The notes under the pieces: model-generated
Seen by the model: the letters and a program-made list of their open reading frames with translations, nothing else
The model's database searches: none
What the model was told of the DNA's origin: nothing
Assembly: GCA_014529385.2 (NCBI GenBank)
Contig: CM043944.1
Location: 58,950,268-59,014,267, forward strand
Length of the DNA: 64,000 nt
From: Adiantum capillus-veneris
Lineage: Eukaryota > Streptophyta > Polypodiopsida > Polypodiales > Pteridaceae
Direction: 5' to 3'
Shown here: in pieces, positions 23,379-35,395 of the stretch
Layout of the letters: every line of letters starts with the position of its first letter
Numbering within the stretch: position 1 is the stretch's first letter
Translations under genes and position numbers: made by a program

Positions 23379-24266
23379 TGTTAGCAGAAGATTGGCGGCT
23401 ACACTCAACTAAAGACTGGCGGACTACGAAAAGAAAGAAATCCTATGTAGTCATTCCCTGATTAAGAAAAAAACCTGTAATTTCATTTGAAAACACTTGG
23501 GGCTTGCAGAAGTTTCCAATTTTGTATATTATTTTTGCCATTAGACTGAGTAATATTTTACTTTGGAACTTGAGATATTGTAATTGGAAGGTATTTATAC
23601 CAAATTTTGACATTAATGAGAAAAACCTTTTGTTGATTTTTATCAAGTGTCTGTGAGAAGCGTATTCTGTGTACGAAAGAGAGTGAGAGTTTATCTTGAC
23701 ACTACGCGCACATTGGTGGTCAAAATCGAGTGCGGAGAAGTGCAGCATGTTGCCCCAGGAGAGAGCTACGCGCCAACACCTACATTGCACGTGTACGGCC
23801 CGGCCTCGCGAAATTGACCCGCGAGCTATTTCTGGTGATTCGGTGAGCATATGGTGTTTGTTTTTGCATTTCAACATATCCATGCGTTCGTAATGAGTAG
23901 AGCTACACATTAGGCACTTTAGTTTTCAGAAACGACGACCTACAAAAAACCTATCAGACATCCTACGTGATTTTGCATCGGGTGTTTTTGGGTAGGGTTT
24001 TGGGTCACGGACCTTAGGGAGAGCGGCCTATTGGTGTTAATAGGATTTCCCTCAAGTTTCGTCGCGTTTCGAGAACGTGGTATGGGTATTTGGCTCTTGG
24101 AAGAGCCCAGAGGGTGGAAAATAAAGAATAAAAATATAAAAATATAATAATAATAATAATAAATGCCAAGGCACTGGCTATGTCTCTAGTCAACCCCCTT
24201 CTCAGCACAAGCACAAAGAGAGCAAAAAAGAGCAGATGAAATGAGGTGGCTTCCCCCTCCTTAACA
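23379..24266 (+). repeat. LTR of unit 2 with a 443-bp internal deletion
   Basis: It starts TGTTAGCAG after a purine tract at 23366-23378 and ends TTAACA. It is 888 bp long against 1331 bp in LTR 1. The lost segment corresponds to about 14555-14998, and the join reads CTTGGAAGAGCCC. The following CTAGGT joint to integrase is identical to that after LTR 1. Confidence 0.7.
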
Positions 24267-24272
24267 CTAGGT

Positions 24273-24841
24273 TGGTCATACATAGAAAATCTACTCCATA
24301 TCATCCACAGGAAAATGGACAAGCTGAGGCCACAAATAAAACACTATGCACTGTTTTGACTAAAATTGTATCAGAATCAAGGACAGACTGGGATTAACAA
24401 TTACACTGAACAATATGGGCATAGAAGGTAGCTTACAAAACATCAATCGGAACCACACCATACAACATGGTGTTTGGTCTAAATGCTATATTACCCATAG
24501 AGTTTTTAGTTCCAACTCTACGAGTAGCGAAACGCTTAGAATGGAGAGGCCATGAGCTCTCTTCAAGAATAGATGATCTTGAAAAGCTAGATGAACTTCG
24601 ACTGAGAGCTGTAACTTAGATCTACGCTCAAAAGAGAAGACAAAAGGAATTTTTTGACAAGCATGTGCATACGAAAGAGTTCAAAATAGGTGATTATGTA
24701 CTTGTTTATACTTTAAAGCAACATGCCAAAAAACTTAAAAAGCGAGGGATGGGACCCTTTCTGATTAGTGACTTATGACAAAGTGGAGTTGTCAAACTTG
24801 CTACATTGGCAGGAGAATAAATGCCAAATTGGATTAGTGGG
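24273..24841 (+). pseudogene. Integrase 3' fragment, unit 3
   Basis: The content matches 15167-15735 and includes the shared TGA stop at 24776-24778. Only the catalytic Glu and the C-terminal domain remain. Confidence 0.8.
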
Positions 24842-26062
24842 TGTCGGTTAAAAAAGTATCATTTACCACTAACACAGGATATGCTTCAACAAATCCATCA
24901 AGAAAAACAACGCATGAAGGAGAAACAGAGTGTACGAGAAGAAGCACAAGCAAAAGCAAAAGAACGCATTGCCAAAAGAAGGCTTCTGCGACAACAACAA
25001 CAAAGTGGATCACCGTTGCGAATAAATGCTATTCGATTAATGAAACCCAGTGAAGACACGGTGGAACCAATAATTGCAGTCAAAGTGGGTAGCAATCAAG
25101 TTGAATTGACGGCATTTCTTGATTCTGGAGCTCAAAAAACTCTGATTTCTTGCAAATTATATAATTAGCTCCAGCTCGAAGATCAACTCCATCCTACTCA
25201 ACAAGCGCTAATAAGAAGTACCTCAAATTCATTAAGCACATTGGGCTGGACGATATTGCATATACAAGTACATCAGAATGTTTATCCCCACAAGTTTTAT
25301 GTGGTTGAGGCTACGAGCACACTACACCCAATGTTATTGGGACAACCATGGCAAAAAGAATATAACGTGTAGATAGATTGGAGTTCGAATACAGTCAGAA
25401 TTCAACAAGCACAAGAACACGAAGTAGTAGCCTTTGCTCAGAAAAAGAAACATAGATGGGTGCCACTTAACCAGCAAAAGATACCTACGAAGGATAAACA
25501 GGAAATAGCCAAATGTCTTCAATCAAAAAATGAGATACCACAAGCGACAAAGAATAGAACAAAGTCAGCAATAAGCAAACAAAAAGTATGGGTACGGAAA
25601 GATCTACGTGAACGAGCCTACAAACCAAAGTGCAATAGCAGACAGCCTCCGAAAAACCGGGTTAATCAAACACCAAACAAATTCATCAAACAGATATGAA
25701 TAACGAATAACATGCTCAATCGCCAACTACATGAGAAACGCATTTGGATCCCCAAGGCGATGCTACAGGAACACCCTTCAGTACAAGCAAAACCAGTAGC
25801 CAGACAAACGACATCGGTAAATCAATCTGTGTGGATGCTGATCAACAGAACAGCCACCAAGACCAAAAAAGAGGCCATAACCTTACAAACACATCCAGAA
25901 CAAAGCTACAATTGGAAACCAGAAGAGAAAAAGATTACGGCCACATCAGCCACGATAATTGTCTCCATGGAGACCACAACGGTCATACCTACAGTAGCAG
26001 AAAACCAGGGCACCTCGCAAAGAAGACGATCAAACAAAGAGCGGCATAATTACAACTTTTAA
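24821..26062 (+). pseudogene. Second retropepsin-like segment, unit 3
   Basis: This is the same segment as in units 1 and 2, with D-S-G-A at about 25124-25135 followed by QKTLIS, the shared TAG after LYN, and LLGQPW. The tail shares variants such as EHPSVQ with unit 2, where unit 1 has ELPSVQ. Confidence 0.55.
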
Positions 26063-27855
26063 TTGCAAAGAAAATCTGCCAACCAAACCAACAACAAAAA
26101 GGAAACCTTGACGTCGAATGCCAATAAGCGTCTTGCTTATTCTCTCCTCTCGCACAACATTAATTTTACCATGCATTGATCGCGTATGCATCAGGTAGGG
26201 CCATGTTACAAGGCCATGCATTAGCACGTTTTTGAAACCCATGCACAGCATATACCCTGAGGCTATACCTTGTCGTCCGGGAGGACTCCGATTAGGAGGG
26301 GGAGAGGCATTCTCAATGCGAACCCTATGATAGTAAAAAGCAGCAAAAAGGGCATGTTTTGACTATTTTTGAGGGGTTTACGTTTGATTGTGAAATTTTA
26401 TGGCCTAACCAAAGTACATATGCCCTTATACAACATTAATCTATAGAGATATGAGGCCAAACGCCAAATTGGGACCGATAAGTGTATGTATATATATAAA
26501 AATAACCATTTTTTGGGCAAAATATTGGTAAGACGGAGAAATCCGGCCATAAAAATTACATGTGAGTGTACATAATGTGTTGGGATAAAGTTTTTGATTT
26601 ATTTTGATTGTTGGGGTTTTTTTGGGTTGATTTTTCTAATTTCCTTTTAAATTTACTGATTATTGGTAGAAAAACTTCAAAAATACAAAAAGCAAGTGAA
26701 ATGCAATCATAATTAAAAACAAAAAAGATGGGGATGATCAGTGACTAGAAAACAACCCAGGGTGCAGTGGGGGTGCAATTATGAGAATGAAGCGGGAGGC
26801 GTGTTGTGGCCAGATTTTGACCGAATCGTCAAAATCCTCAGAAACTGGGCAAATGGAGTCCAAATGGAGAACTTTTCGAGTCTAAACCACGTTTCGTGAA
26901 AAGTTAGGAGCACATATCAAATTTCATGAAAAATGGTTCTGAGACCCCCATTATAAGATTTTTTCATTCCACTTAGAGCTCATTTCTACTATTCACTTGT
27001 GACAGAGAGCTCTAGCCACCTAGAGCGCACAGGACTTTCAACAGCCGATATGCCGCGCACAATCATCCGATGACTACCAGATATGAGAGGTAGATTCAGT
27101 ACCTTATGCTCTTCATGTATATGTGATGTTTTGTCGCCAAAACTAGCATAGGACTCCAACGAGGTTTGCAGGATAGAGACCTGTGAGCGTAGATAATCAC
27201 CTAACGGCTAACCCAATACCAACAAGACTTCATAGGGGGTTTACCCTAGCCTAGGAGACCAATCTTGGATGCTCGAAAGAGGCAAGAAAGCAACAGGAAA
27301 AACCCTAACTTCTAGAGCCCTGCAAGAAGCCACAAAGAGGAAATCCGGCAAAGGTAGCCCGAATCATACCAAAACTCATGAGTAGGCGCTTCTCAACGAG
27401 CTCTACAAGGTTACATGGGCTACATGGCCAAAAGGTGACCAAAAGTAGGCCTAAGCTTCAGAAACGGCATCGGAAACGCAAAGCGTCACTTGGCTCTCAC
27501 AGCCAAGCGAGACGTCCGTTTGCCACCAAACTTCGCGAGCGGCTTACCAAGGCCTTCAACAACCAAATCCTATGGTGGTAGACCACTACAAATCTTCGGG
27601 GGCATGCAAACGCAATCATGGGCGCTTCCAGAGCGACAAATCACCAAACGAAGCTCAAGTGAAGCCAAAACCAACAAGAATCACATGGCAAGGTTCCCAA
27701 GGGATAATAGAGCTACTCGGGTCATCATCAAGAAATTTCATCACGGGAAAGCGCTCCAAGAGTCAGAAATCACCTCTGAGGCTCCGAAAGCCAAGAAGGG
27801 AGTTTCTAACTAGCCATTTGATTTTTTTAATTGAAATAAAGCACAAATGGACTTA
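26063..27855 (+). other. Non-coding internal sequence, unit 3
   Basis: Counterpart of 7407-9199. No supported gene was found. Most diagnostic differences from unit 1 agree with unit 2. Confidence 0.5.
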
Positions 27856-28916
27856 GGGAGGTCATATGCACATGTTAGTAGGACTGATTACCAAAAAATT
27901 GCACAGGAGACATACTACGCGTAGGATGTCTCAAGGCCATGTTTGGGCACTCAACTCATCATTCAGCCATACACACAGCTTCTACATGTCATTTACAGCT
28001 TATCCCTCAAGTTTCACCCCATTTGGACAAAAGTTGACTCTTATGTATCAAATAACACAAAGTTAGAGCATAGAGGCAAGAATTGGTCATAGACCTATCA
28101 AAACTGATCCAAATCAAGTGAAACTTGAACCATACACTCAACATCATGTCAAAGCTAACTGTGAGGTCATATCTACAAAATCATGAAAAAAGACATACTA
28201 CGCGTAATATGTCTCTAAGCTTGAAATGACCTCCAGATCGTTTTTTTGGCCTTCATACATGTTTATCACATTCATACAAGCCCACCCACCAAGTGTCCAT
28301 CCAAACAAATCACTTTTTGGCCTCATAGCTCCATAGATGTACATTTCAGAGTCCGAAACACCAGAAATGGTCTTCCTACCCTCAAAACTTATCCAAATTC
28401 AAATCTAAGACCATGGTGATGATCTACAGGCTATGCCCTATCATACTGACAAATTTCATGCAATTCTGAGCAAGAAAGACATCCTACCGCGTAGTATGTC
28501 TCCAGAGTCATAGTGACCTATTAAGCAAAGTTTGACATCATAAATGGAACCATCATGCTACAAGAAGCCTACATATCAATTTTCAAGCCATTTGGACAAC
28601 ATTTGCTTATCAGTACAGGACATCCTACTCATTTGTAAACCAAAAGACTAAAATAGTACAATATTTCACTTTTTGGTGTCCAAATCAAAATCCAAGCACA
28701 TAGTTGTGATGTCATAGGCTATCATCATGACAAGTTTCAAGTCATTCTGAGGATAAAGACATCCTACGCGTAATATGTCTCCAGGCTTAATTTGAAGCAC
28801 AATTCTTACTGTTTTCATTTGCAAGCCACCCTTAGTCCCTCTTGAGCTCATGTTTCAACTTTCAAGTCAATTGGATAGTTAAAACTCAGTTTATCAGCTA
28901 ATCTGTAAAGAACGCT
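27856..28916 (+). repeat. Subrepeat block with palindromic cores, unit 3
   Basis: Counterpart of 9200-10260, with four palindromic cores at about 283-bp spacing. The core variants match unit 2. Confidence 0.7.
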
Positions 28917-28946
28917 AACTTTGGACTACTGAGTGGAATAGGATCC

Positions 28947-31900
28947 ATGGCAGCCGCTAAGTCACCAACAAAGAAGAAAAGAATGACCAACAAAGATTAC
29001 CTAGATGAAGTGGAGCCATTTGTAATACCAACAGGAACCATAAAGCCCATTACCACTTGGTTACAAAGCAGCCTACTGAAGCAAATGACCTCAGGATATG
29101 CCAAGGCCTGTTCAAGGACCCAGAAGGCAATGCCATAGAGCTGCCAATGATATCTCGGGAACTCAATGAGTTCACGAGAAAGCCAGATATACTGTCTCTC
29201 TTGGAAAAGCTGGACTTACACAATTATTTTGAAGCGTTGCCTGCAGGAATTGACATCCAGAGAGTCTGGGAATTCATCACCACAATCAAAGAAAACGGCA
29301 AAGCCAAAGTGACAGATCTACAAGGAAAGACCAGAGTAATTGTAATCAGGCCAGAAGTGGTCGTAAGTGCATTGAACCTCTCTAACAAAGGTGAGAGTGT
29401 CAACAAGAGGCGAGAAGAGGTAAAGGCATACAAAGAAATCAAGAAGAACTACACCTTCGAGGATGTTGTTGATCCAATGGTGCCAACCATGTGCCAACTT
29501 TACAACCAATATTTCCATATGTGCACAAAGAGACCTCAAAAGTACACTGCACCACCGGTAGCAATTGGAACCACATTTACATGGGTAATGAAAACAAGCA
29601 AGCCAAAAGAGATAGATTATGTGGTGTACCTACAGTACAACATTGTGAGAATGGGAACCCCGAATCCTACATACATTGCACCAGGGGAGATGCTTACAAA
29701 GGCGATATATGAAGCTTTACATGCAAGGGGCCAGTGGCCTCTTCCTCCAGCACAGACTGACTGGTTGAAGCTGACAGAGGACAAGGAAGTGGAACAACCT
29801 ACAGCTCCCAGAGTAACCACCAGACTAAAGAGAAAGCTAGAGACAGTGGAAGAAGAGCCTGCTCAACGGAAGAAAGCTACTGTACAAATGCCAACAAAAG
29901 AGACCAAATCCCAGAAGGCTGCTTGGCTAGAAAGGTTGATGGAAAGTTTCAAATCCCAACAAATGCTAAAAGGAGATCTAAATGAATTATGGAAGCCCTC
30001 ACTTGAGGCAATGTCTGGATCTTCTCGAAGGGCAAATAGGGATCGCTTCGAAGACTACATATAGAATTTTGAGATCCTAGATGCAACAGCTGAGAACATT
30101 CCAGTCATACCATTTACTGATGAAGAGGTTGATGATGTGAGGTGGAAGCTGCTAAAAGAGCAGGAAGGGGAAGAAAGAGAGAGGAAAACAAAAGCTGACC
30201 GTGATTTCAAAAAGAAACCATCAACCCCACCATCAAGCCGAGACTCAAGTCCTCCACCATCACCACCTCCTCCTAGTCCTCCTCAACCCCGACAAACTGA
30301 GGAGTTGAACAAATCTGATGGGCAACAAGACTCCAAGGAAGAGGAGAACAGCTGTTGGATACACCAGAGAGGAGGCAGCTCAGACAGCATTTCAATTATC
30401 AACACCTAAACCAAAAAAATCCGCATTAAGCCCTCCTTTGGTGGAGCTGAAGGAGAATGCAACAGACACCATAGATTTGCAACCACAAGAGGAAGACTGG
30501 GAAGAAGTTATACAAAGACTGCAAGGATTGAGAGCCGGATCAATGGCCAAAGAAATAGAGTACGAAGAACTGAGGTTGAGTGAAGAAAATGTGAAAACAG
30601 AAGTGGAAACACTCTAGAGGCAAAACCAGGAGCAACTCCATGGCCAAGCACAGGTACAAGCTTAATTAGAAGCAACACTACAGAAATGTCAGGAGCTAGA
30701 AAATCAAGTCCAAGAAAACAATCAGAAACTGCTCAACTCTGAAGAGGAATACCATAAAGTCAGCAAGGCTCTTTCTGAAGCTGAGAAGGAAAGGGATGAG
30801 CTAACCCTACAGTTAGCGGAAGAGTTGAAGCAAGTAGAGAGCTTGAAAGAAGCTAAGGACAGGGCTGAAATCTCATATGAAGCTAGCCAAGATGAGGTAA
30901 TTGAGTTCAAAGATCAAATCAAAGTAAAAGAGCAAACTATTCAGAGGTTGAGAGCATCGCCGGGCAGGGCAAGAGCTACAGCTACAACTAGCACGAGCCA
31001 AGAAAAAGATGTGTTTGAAGAACAAATGATAGAACTCCAAAAAGAGTGACGCTTGAGAAGAAGCAGAGAGTGATGATGGCAGAGGGATCAATGATGATAC
31101 AAAGCCAATTGGAAGAGGAGAACAAGTCGTGGAAAGAAGAATTGATGAAGCTTCAGGAAAGATTAGAAGATAATTCACAAACGCTGCAAACAGACAATAC
31201 TAAGATAAAACAGAAGTTAGACAAAGCTGATAGGGTCAATGCAGAACTCAATGACCTATTAGTGTCTGTGACAGAACAAGCTGAGATAGCAAAAGACAAT
31301 TTACAGAAGCAGCTGGATAAACTTTAGGGCCAAACAAGTGAAGAACGCCAACAAAGTCAAGGGCCGGATGCAACGGAAGGAATTGACATAGAGAATGTGT
31401 CAGATCCGGTGGACACTATCATACAAGAGGATATTCCTGGGGGATCAATACAAGAGCCCCGGGATCTGACACAAGAAGAGGAATACAATCTACAGAAATC
31501 CATAGAAGCAGCTATAAAGGATACATCAAAAGAAGCAATGCAGTGGGAGCAGAGGATATTAAAGTCGATGACAATTCAGAAATTAGATGCAAATGTCGTT
31601 CGACATAAATGGCTACAACCTTCTCTCCCCTATCCTCTTCTCAAATATGAGGCTGCTACAATCAACAAGAGGATCGAAGAGGAGCCCACAGTGGCACTGT
31701 ATAATGAAGATGTCACCAAACCAGAAGGGGTTAAACTCATTGTAGACTCCCAACCAAGATGGAGGAAGGCATGGCTCACTAAATACCCTCAGTATTTAGT
31801 ACATCTGGTAGAGGCGCCTAAAATAATCAGAGACAACCTCAGCTTTTGCCCACTACCAAGGATGCAGACATGGAAGGAGCATGAATTGCTGAAGCCTAAG

Positions 31901-32345
31901 CCACCCCACGTGGCTCAACTACCCAAAGCTGTCAGGCTTGAAGGCAGGCGAGAGAATGAGGGAGCAATACATGGTGAAAACCCTAACGGGCGCCATTAAA
32001 TTTTTCACTGGCTTGCCTGACCTCTCTTGCAGTATGCTCAGGAAGATATGTAAAACCCTTCTGGCAGTTTTTGAGGTCTTTAAACCTGGGCAGGCAATAG
32101 ACAGCATATTTTTCTTCCAAGATACATATAAATGTGCTTATGAACTGTCTGCTCAACCTTCCCATGAGGTGATACATGCCCTCTACCAACGAATAATGTT
32201 TTTTCCCTCATACCACCTCCAGGCCTTTGAAGAAGCCTTCTACACCGGCTTCTTCACCATCGATACAGATATATTTGGCCCTACATTACTGGCCCAGCAT
32301 GCACGGTATGAGTCTGTTCTGAAGATGCGCGAAAGCCTCCACTGA
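28947..32345 (+). pseudogene. Long post-integrase ORF, unit 3 copy with 89-bp deletion
   Basis: The ATG is at 28947. The globular domain and basic stretch are open from 29057 to 30064. In the proline-rich/acidic linker, 89 bp are missing (join at about 30350, GAGAACAGCTGTTGG). This shifts the frame and removes the acidic start of the coiled coil. Downstream it shares with unit 1 the TAA (30663-30665) and the frame change near 31900 that splits the C-terminal domain into 31397-31999 and 31938-32345. The function is unknown, and this copy is clearly dead. Confidence 0.6.
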
Positions 32346-32397
32346 AGCAGCAGCTCTACTGTCATGTCGGGGACAACATGAACTAGGAGGGGGGGAG

Positions 32398-33712
32398 TGT
32401 TAGCAGAAGATTGGCGGCTACACTCAACTAAAGACTGGCGGACTACGAAAAGAAAGAAATCCTATGTAGTCATTCCCTGATTAAGAAAAAAACCTATAAT
32501 TTCATTTGAAAACACTTGGGGCTTGCAGAAGTTTCCAATTTTGTATATTATTTTTGCCATTAGACTGAGTAATATTTTACTTTGGAACTTGAGATATTGT
32601 AATTGGAAGGTATTTATACCAAATTTTGACCCTAATGAGAAAAACCTTTTGTTGATTTTTATCAAGTGTCTGTGAGAAGCGTATTCTGTGTACGAAAGAG
32701 AGTGAGAGTTTATCTTGACGCTACGCGCACATTGGTGGTCAAAATCGAGTGCGGAGAAGTGCAGCGTGTTGCCCCCGGAGAGAGCTACGCGCCAACACCT
32801 ACATTGCACGTGTACGGCCCGGCCTCGCGAAATTGACCCACGAGCTATTTCTGGTGATTCGGTGAGCATATGGTGTTTGTTTTTACATTTCAGCATATCC
32901 ATGCGTTCGTAATGAGTAGAGCTACACATTATGCACTTTAGTTTTCAGAAACGACGACCTACAAAAAACCTATCAGACATCCTACGTGATTTTGCATCGG
33001 GTGTTTTTGGGTAGGGTTTTGGGTCACGGACCTTAGGGAGAGCGGCCTATTGGTGTTAATAGGATTTCCCTCAAGTTTCGTCGCGTTTCGAGAACGTGGT
33101 ATGGGTATTTGGCTCTTGGAAGCATTGTAGGAAATCTCCTCCGGTGTACTTTTGAAGGCTGTAACTTAGGCATTGGGTAGAGACCTCTGTAGGAAATAGT
33201 CAATAGTCGGTCGAGTGTAGGTTGACATCCTATGCTTGCTTCCATGCGCCTGCGGGTCGAGCTTTGTCCTTAGCTGACAAATCTTGTTAGGTGAGTTCTC
33301 GTTGTGCTGACGTCCGTCGCGGCGTATCCGCCAACAAGGGTTAAGCGGGAGTCACACGGTGGAGGTGAAGTGAGAGAGAGGGCGGCCGGGTGTGGGGCTC
33401 TGAATTGGCCGAGAGGACCAAGTAAGGGGCATCCATCTAAGGGGCAACTCGGGGCCAAGAGGGCAAGCTTAAGGGGTACACCATGTGGAAGGGGAGATTG
33501 GACAATTCGAGGTGTGGACACTCCAAGGCCGGGTCCAAGAGAGGTAAAATGGAGGGTGCTAGAGAAGAGCCCAGAGGGTGGAAAATAAAGAATAAAAATA
33601 TAATAATAATAATAATAAATGCCAAGGGGCACTGGCGATGTCTCTAGTCAACCCCCTTCTCAGCACAAGCACAAAGAGAGCAGATGAAATGAGGTGGCTT
33701 CCCCCTCCTTAA
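32398..33712 (+). repeat. LTR of unit 3 (full length, last bases missing)
   Basis: It starts TGTTAGCAG after the purine tract at 32385-32397, keeps the 443-bp segment missing in LTR 2, and runs to CCTTAA. The expected terminal CA is absent, replaced by GTTTC. Otherwise it is close to LTR 1, with a shorter ATA-rich run near 33597-33617. Confidence 0.7.
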
Positions 33713-34279
33713 GTTTCTAAATTGGGATGCTAGATGGGCCAATTAAGGTGCAGTTTCCAAAGTTGAAGACCCCCCACTATAAAAGTCATTTTTTAATCAA
33801 ATTAGGGGCTTTTTTTGTGCCGTTTGAAGCTTGCAGAGTGGAGTTTTTTTGCAAAGGAGTGTGTCTGTCAAATCCCTTTGTAATTTTTCTTGAAAACGGC
33901 GATGGTGATGGCATTGCAAGCTTTGTACATGCCTTTTGAAGCATAATCAAGACACTATTGCCCAATTCTGTTGTTGTTTCCCCTTCCCCCTCTTCTCTTT
34001 CTCCTGCTCTCGTGTTTCCCTGCGGAGCTGCCGGCTATGTGGATATGTGTGCCCCCCGGGTTGTTGGTGTTTTGTGTGAGAGAGTGAGATTGAGCGGCCA
34101 TGTGTGTGTATAAGTGTGGAGATCGACCGTGGCAATAGGTGTGTGTTGTGTGGTGGACTTGTGGAGTGTGTAAGCATTGAAAAAAGAGTATGCGATGGTC
34201 TACTAGTGAGAAGTGTGTTTTTGAAGGTGTTTTCTGAAAGGATAGGGGTGTTTGTGGGGATACCCTGAGCTATAGAGAG
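33713..34279 (+). other. Spacer of unknown origin with TATA-like site
   Basis: No convincing gene was found. ACTATAAAAG lies at about 33775-33784, followed by G/T-rich sequence. This would fit the 3' part of an old LTR belonging to the adjacent chromovirus fragment, but no second copy is in the window to prove it. Confidence 0.3.
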
Positions 34280-35395
34280 ACCTTTACTGTAATTGAAGCC
34301 ATTCAGTCATGGCCTAGACCCAAAAACTTGCATGAGCTATGTTCTTTCATCGGTCTTTGTAGCTATTATAGGAAATTTGTTCGTAACTTTGCTTACAAGT
34401 CATACTATTTGACTCTCCTGTTGAAGAAAAACACACCTTATGAATGGATTGATTTACAAGAAAGCTCATTTAATGCACTTAAACATGCTTTGACTAATGC
34501 ACTTGTGTTGCAACTGCCTGATTTTGAAAGACCATTCTTTGTCGTAGTGACTGATGCTAGTGGGAAAGGTATCGATGCAGTCCCTATGCAAGATAACCAT
34601 CCATTGGCTTTTGAAAGTCGTAAATTTTAACCTTCTGAAACAAAGTTCATTACTTATGATAAATAATTGATTGTTGTGGTACATGCATTGAAAATATGGA
34701 AACACTATGTAATTGGTACTGACTTGATCATTAAAACTGATCAACAAAGTATCAAATACTTACTTTCTCAACCCTTAATAGATGATAGACATATTAAGTG
34801 GGCCGCTTTTATTCAAAGTTTTTAGCCCAACATTCAATACAAGCCTGGTAAAGAAAATGTTGTAGTAGCTGATGCTTTGAGTAGAAGACCCTCACTTAAT
34901 AATCTATCAACCATTATGGGAACTTCATTTGACACTCTGCCTGACTCTTCTGCACATGATGATGACTTCAAAATGACATGGTTGCGCTTGACAGTTCTGT
35001 GCACACATTTCTTGAATACACTAGTCAAGAAAATTTCCTTTATTTCAAACAGATATTGTATGTGACTAAACCTTTTCGCACATTAATTATTAAAGAATTG
35101 CACAAACCACCCTATGTTGGACATAGAGGATTTGATGCAACTTTTCAAAATTTATGTCGTGATTTCTATTGGTCTACTATGAGAATTGATGTTAAACAGT
35201 ATGTTTCAATTTTCTGTATATGGTCACTCTCTTCCTACTCCTGCTTCACGTCTTTCTAATGTTGTGCATGCCGTTGAGGATTTCATTGTGCTGACTTTCA
35301 TGATGTTTATGAGAGTGTGCATTCTTGCAATTAAACACTCACAAGAGCTTTAAATTAAACATGCTAACAAGCACCTAATGTTATAATGTACATAG
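34280..35395 (+). pseudogene. Chromovirus-type pol fragment: RT end, RNase H, deleted integrase
   Basis: It starts in the RT thumb/connection (TFTVIEAIQSWPRPKNLHEL, then FIGLCSYYRKFV) and runs into RNase H with VTDASGKGIDAV and IKTDQQSIKYLLSQP. It then reads YKPGKENVV.ADALSRRPS and the integrase N-terminal segment HKPPYVGHRGFDATFQNLCRDFYWS. Shortly after MRIDVKQYVS the sequence jumps to YGHSLPTPASRLSNVVHAVEDF, which looks like the region after the integrase core, so the D-D-E core is deleted. Stops at about 34628, 34666 and 34823 and several frame changes kill it. The wording is that of plant chromoviruses, unrelated to the Tat units. Confidence 0.75.

Larger units (their letters stand above)
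15161..24266 (+). mobile_element. Tat-like unit 2, 5'-truncated tandem copy ending in a shortened LTR
   Basis: Directly after LTR 1 and a short CTAGGT joint, sequence homologous to unit 1 from 5614 resumes at 15167 and runs through the second protease motif, subrepeats, post-integrase ORF, purine tract and LTR. Offset from unit 1 is 9,553 bp at the start and about 9,549 bp near the end. Gag, protease 1, RT, RNase H and the first two integrase Asp residues are missing, as is any primer site. Differences from unit 1 are scattered single bases, so duplication was fairly recent. Confidence 0.85.
24267..33712 (+). mobile_element. Tat-like unit 3, 5'-truncated tandem copy
   Basis: It begins with the same LTR-CTAGGT-integrase joint as unit 2, with homology from 24273, and ends at CCTTAA near 33712, where unique sequence (GTTTCTAAATTGGG) starts. 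The offset from unit 2 is 9,106 bp. An 89-bp deletion near 30350 and a full-length LTR distinguish it. Its 5' portion carries the variants of unit 2 and its 3' portion those of unit 1. The LTR lacks the last CA, so its 3' boundary is damaged or recombined. Confidence 0.85.
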
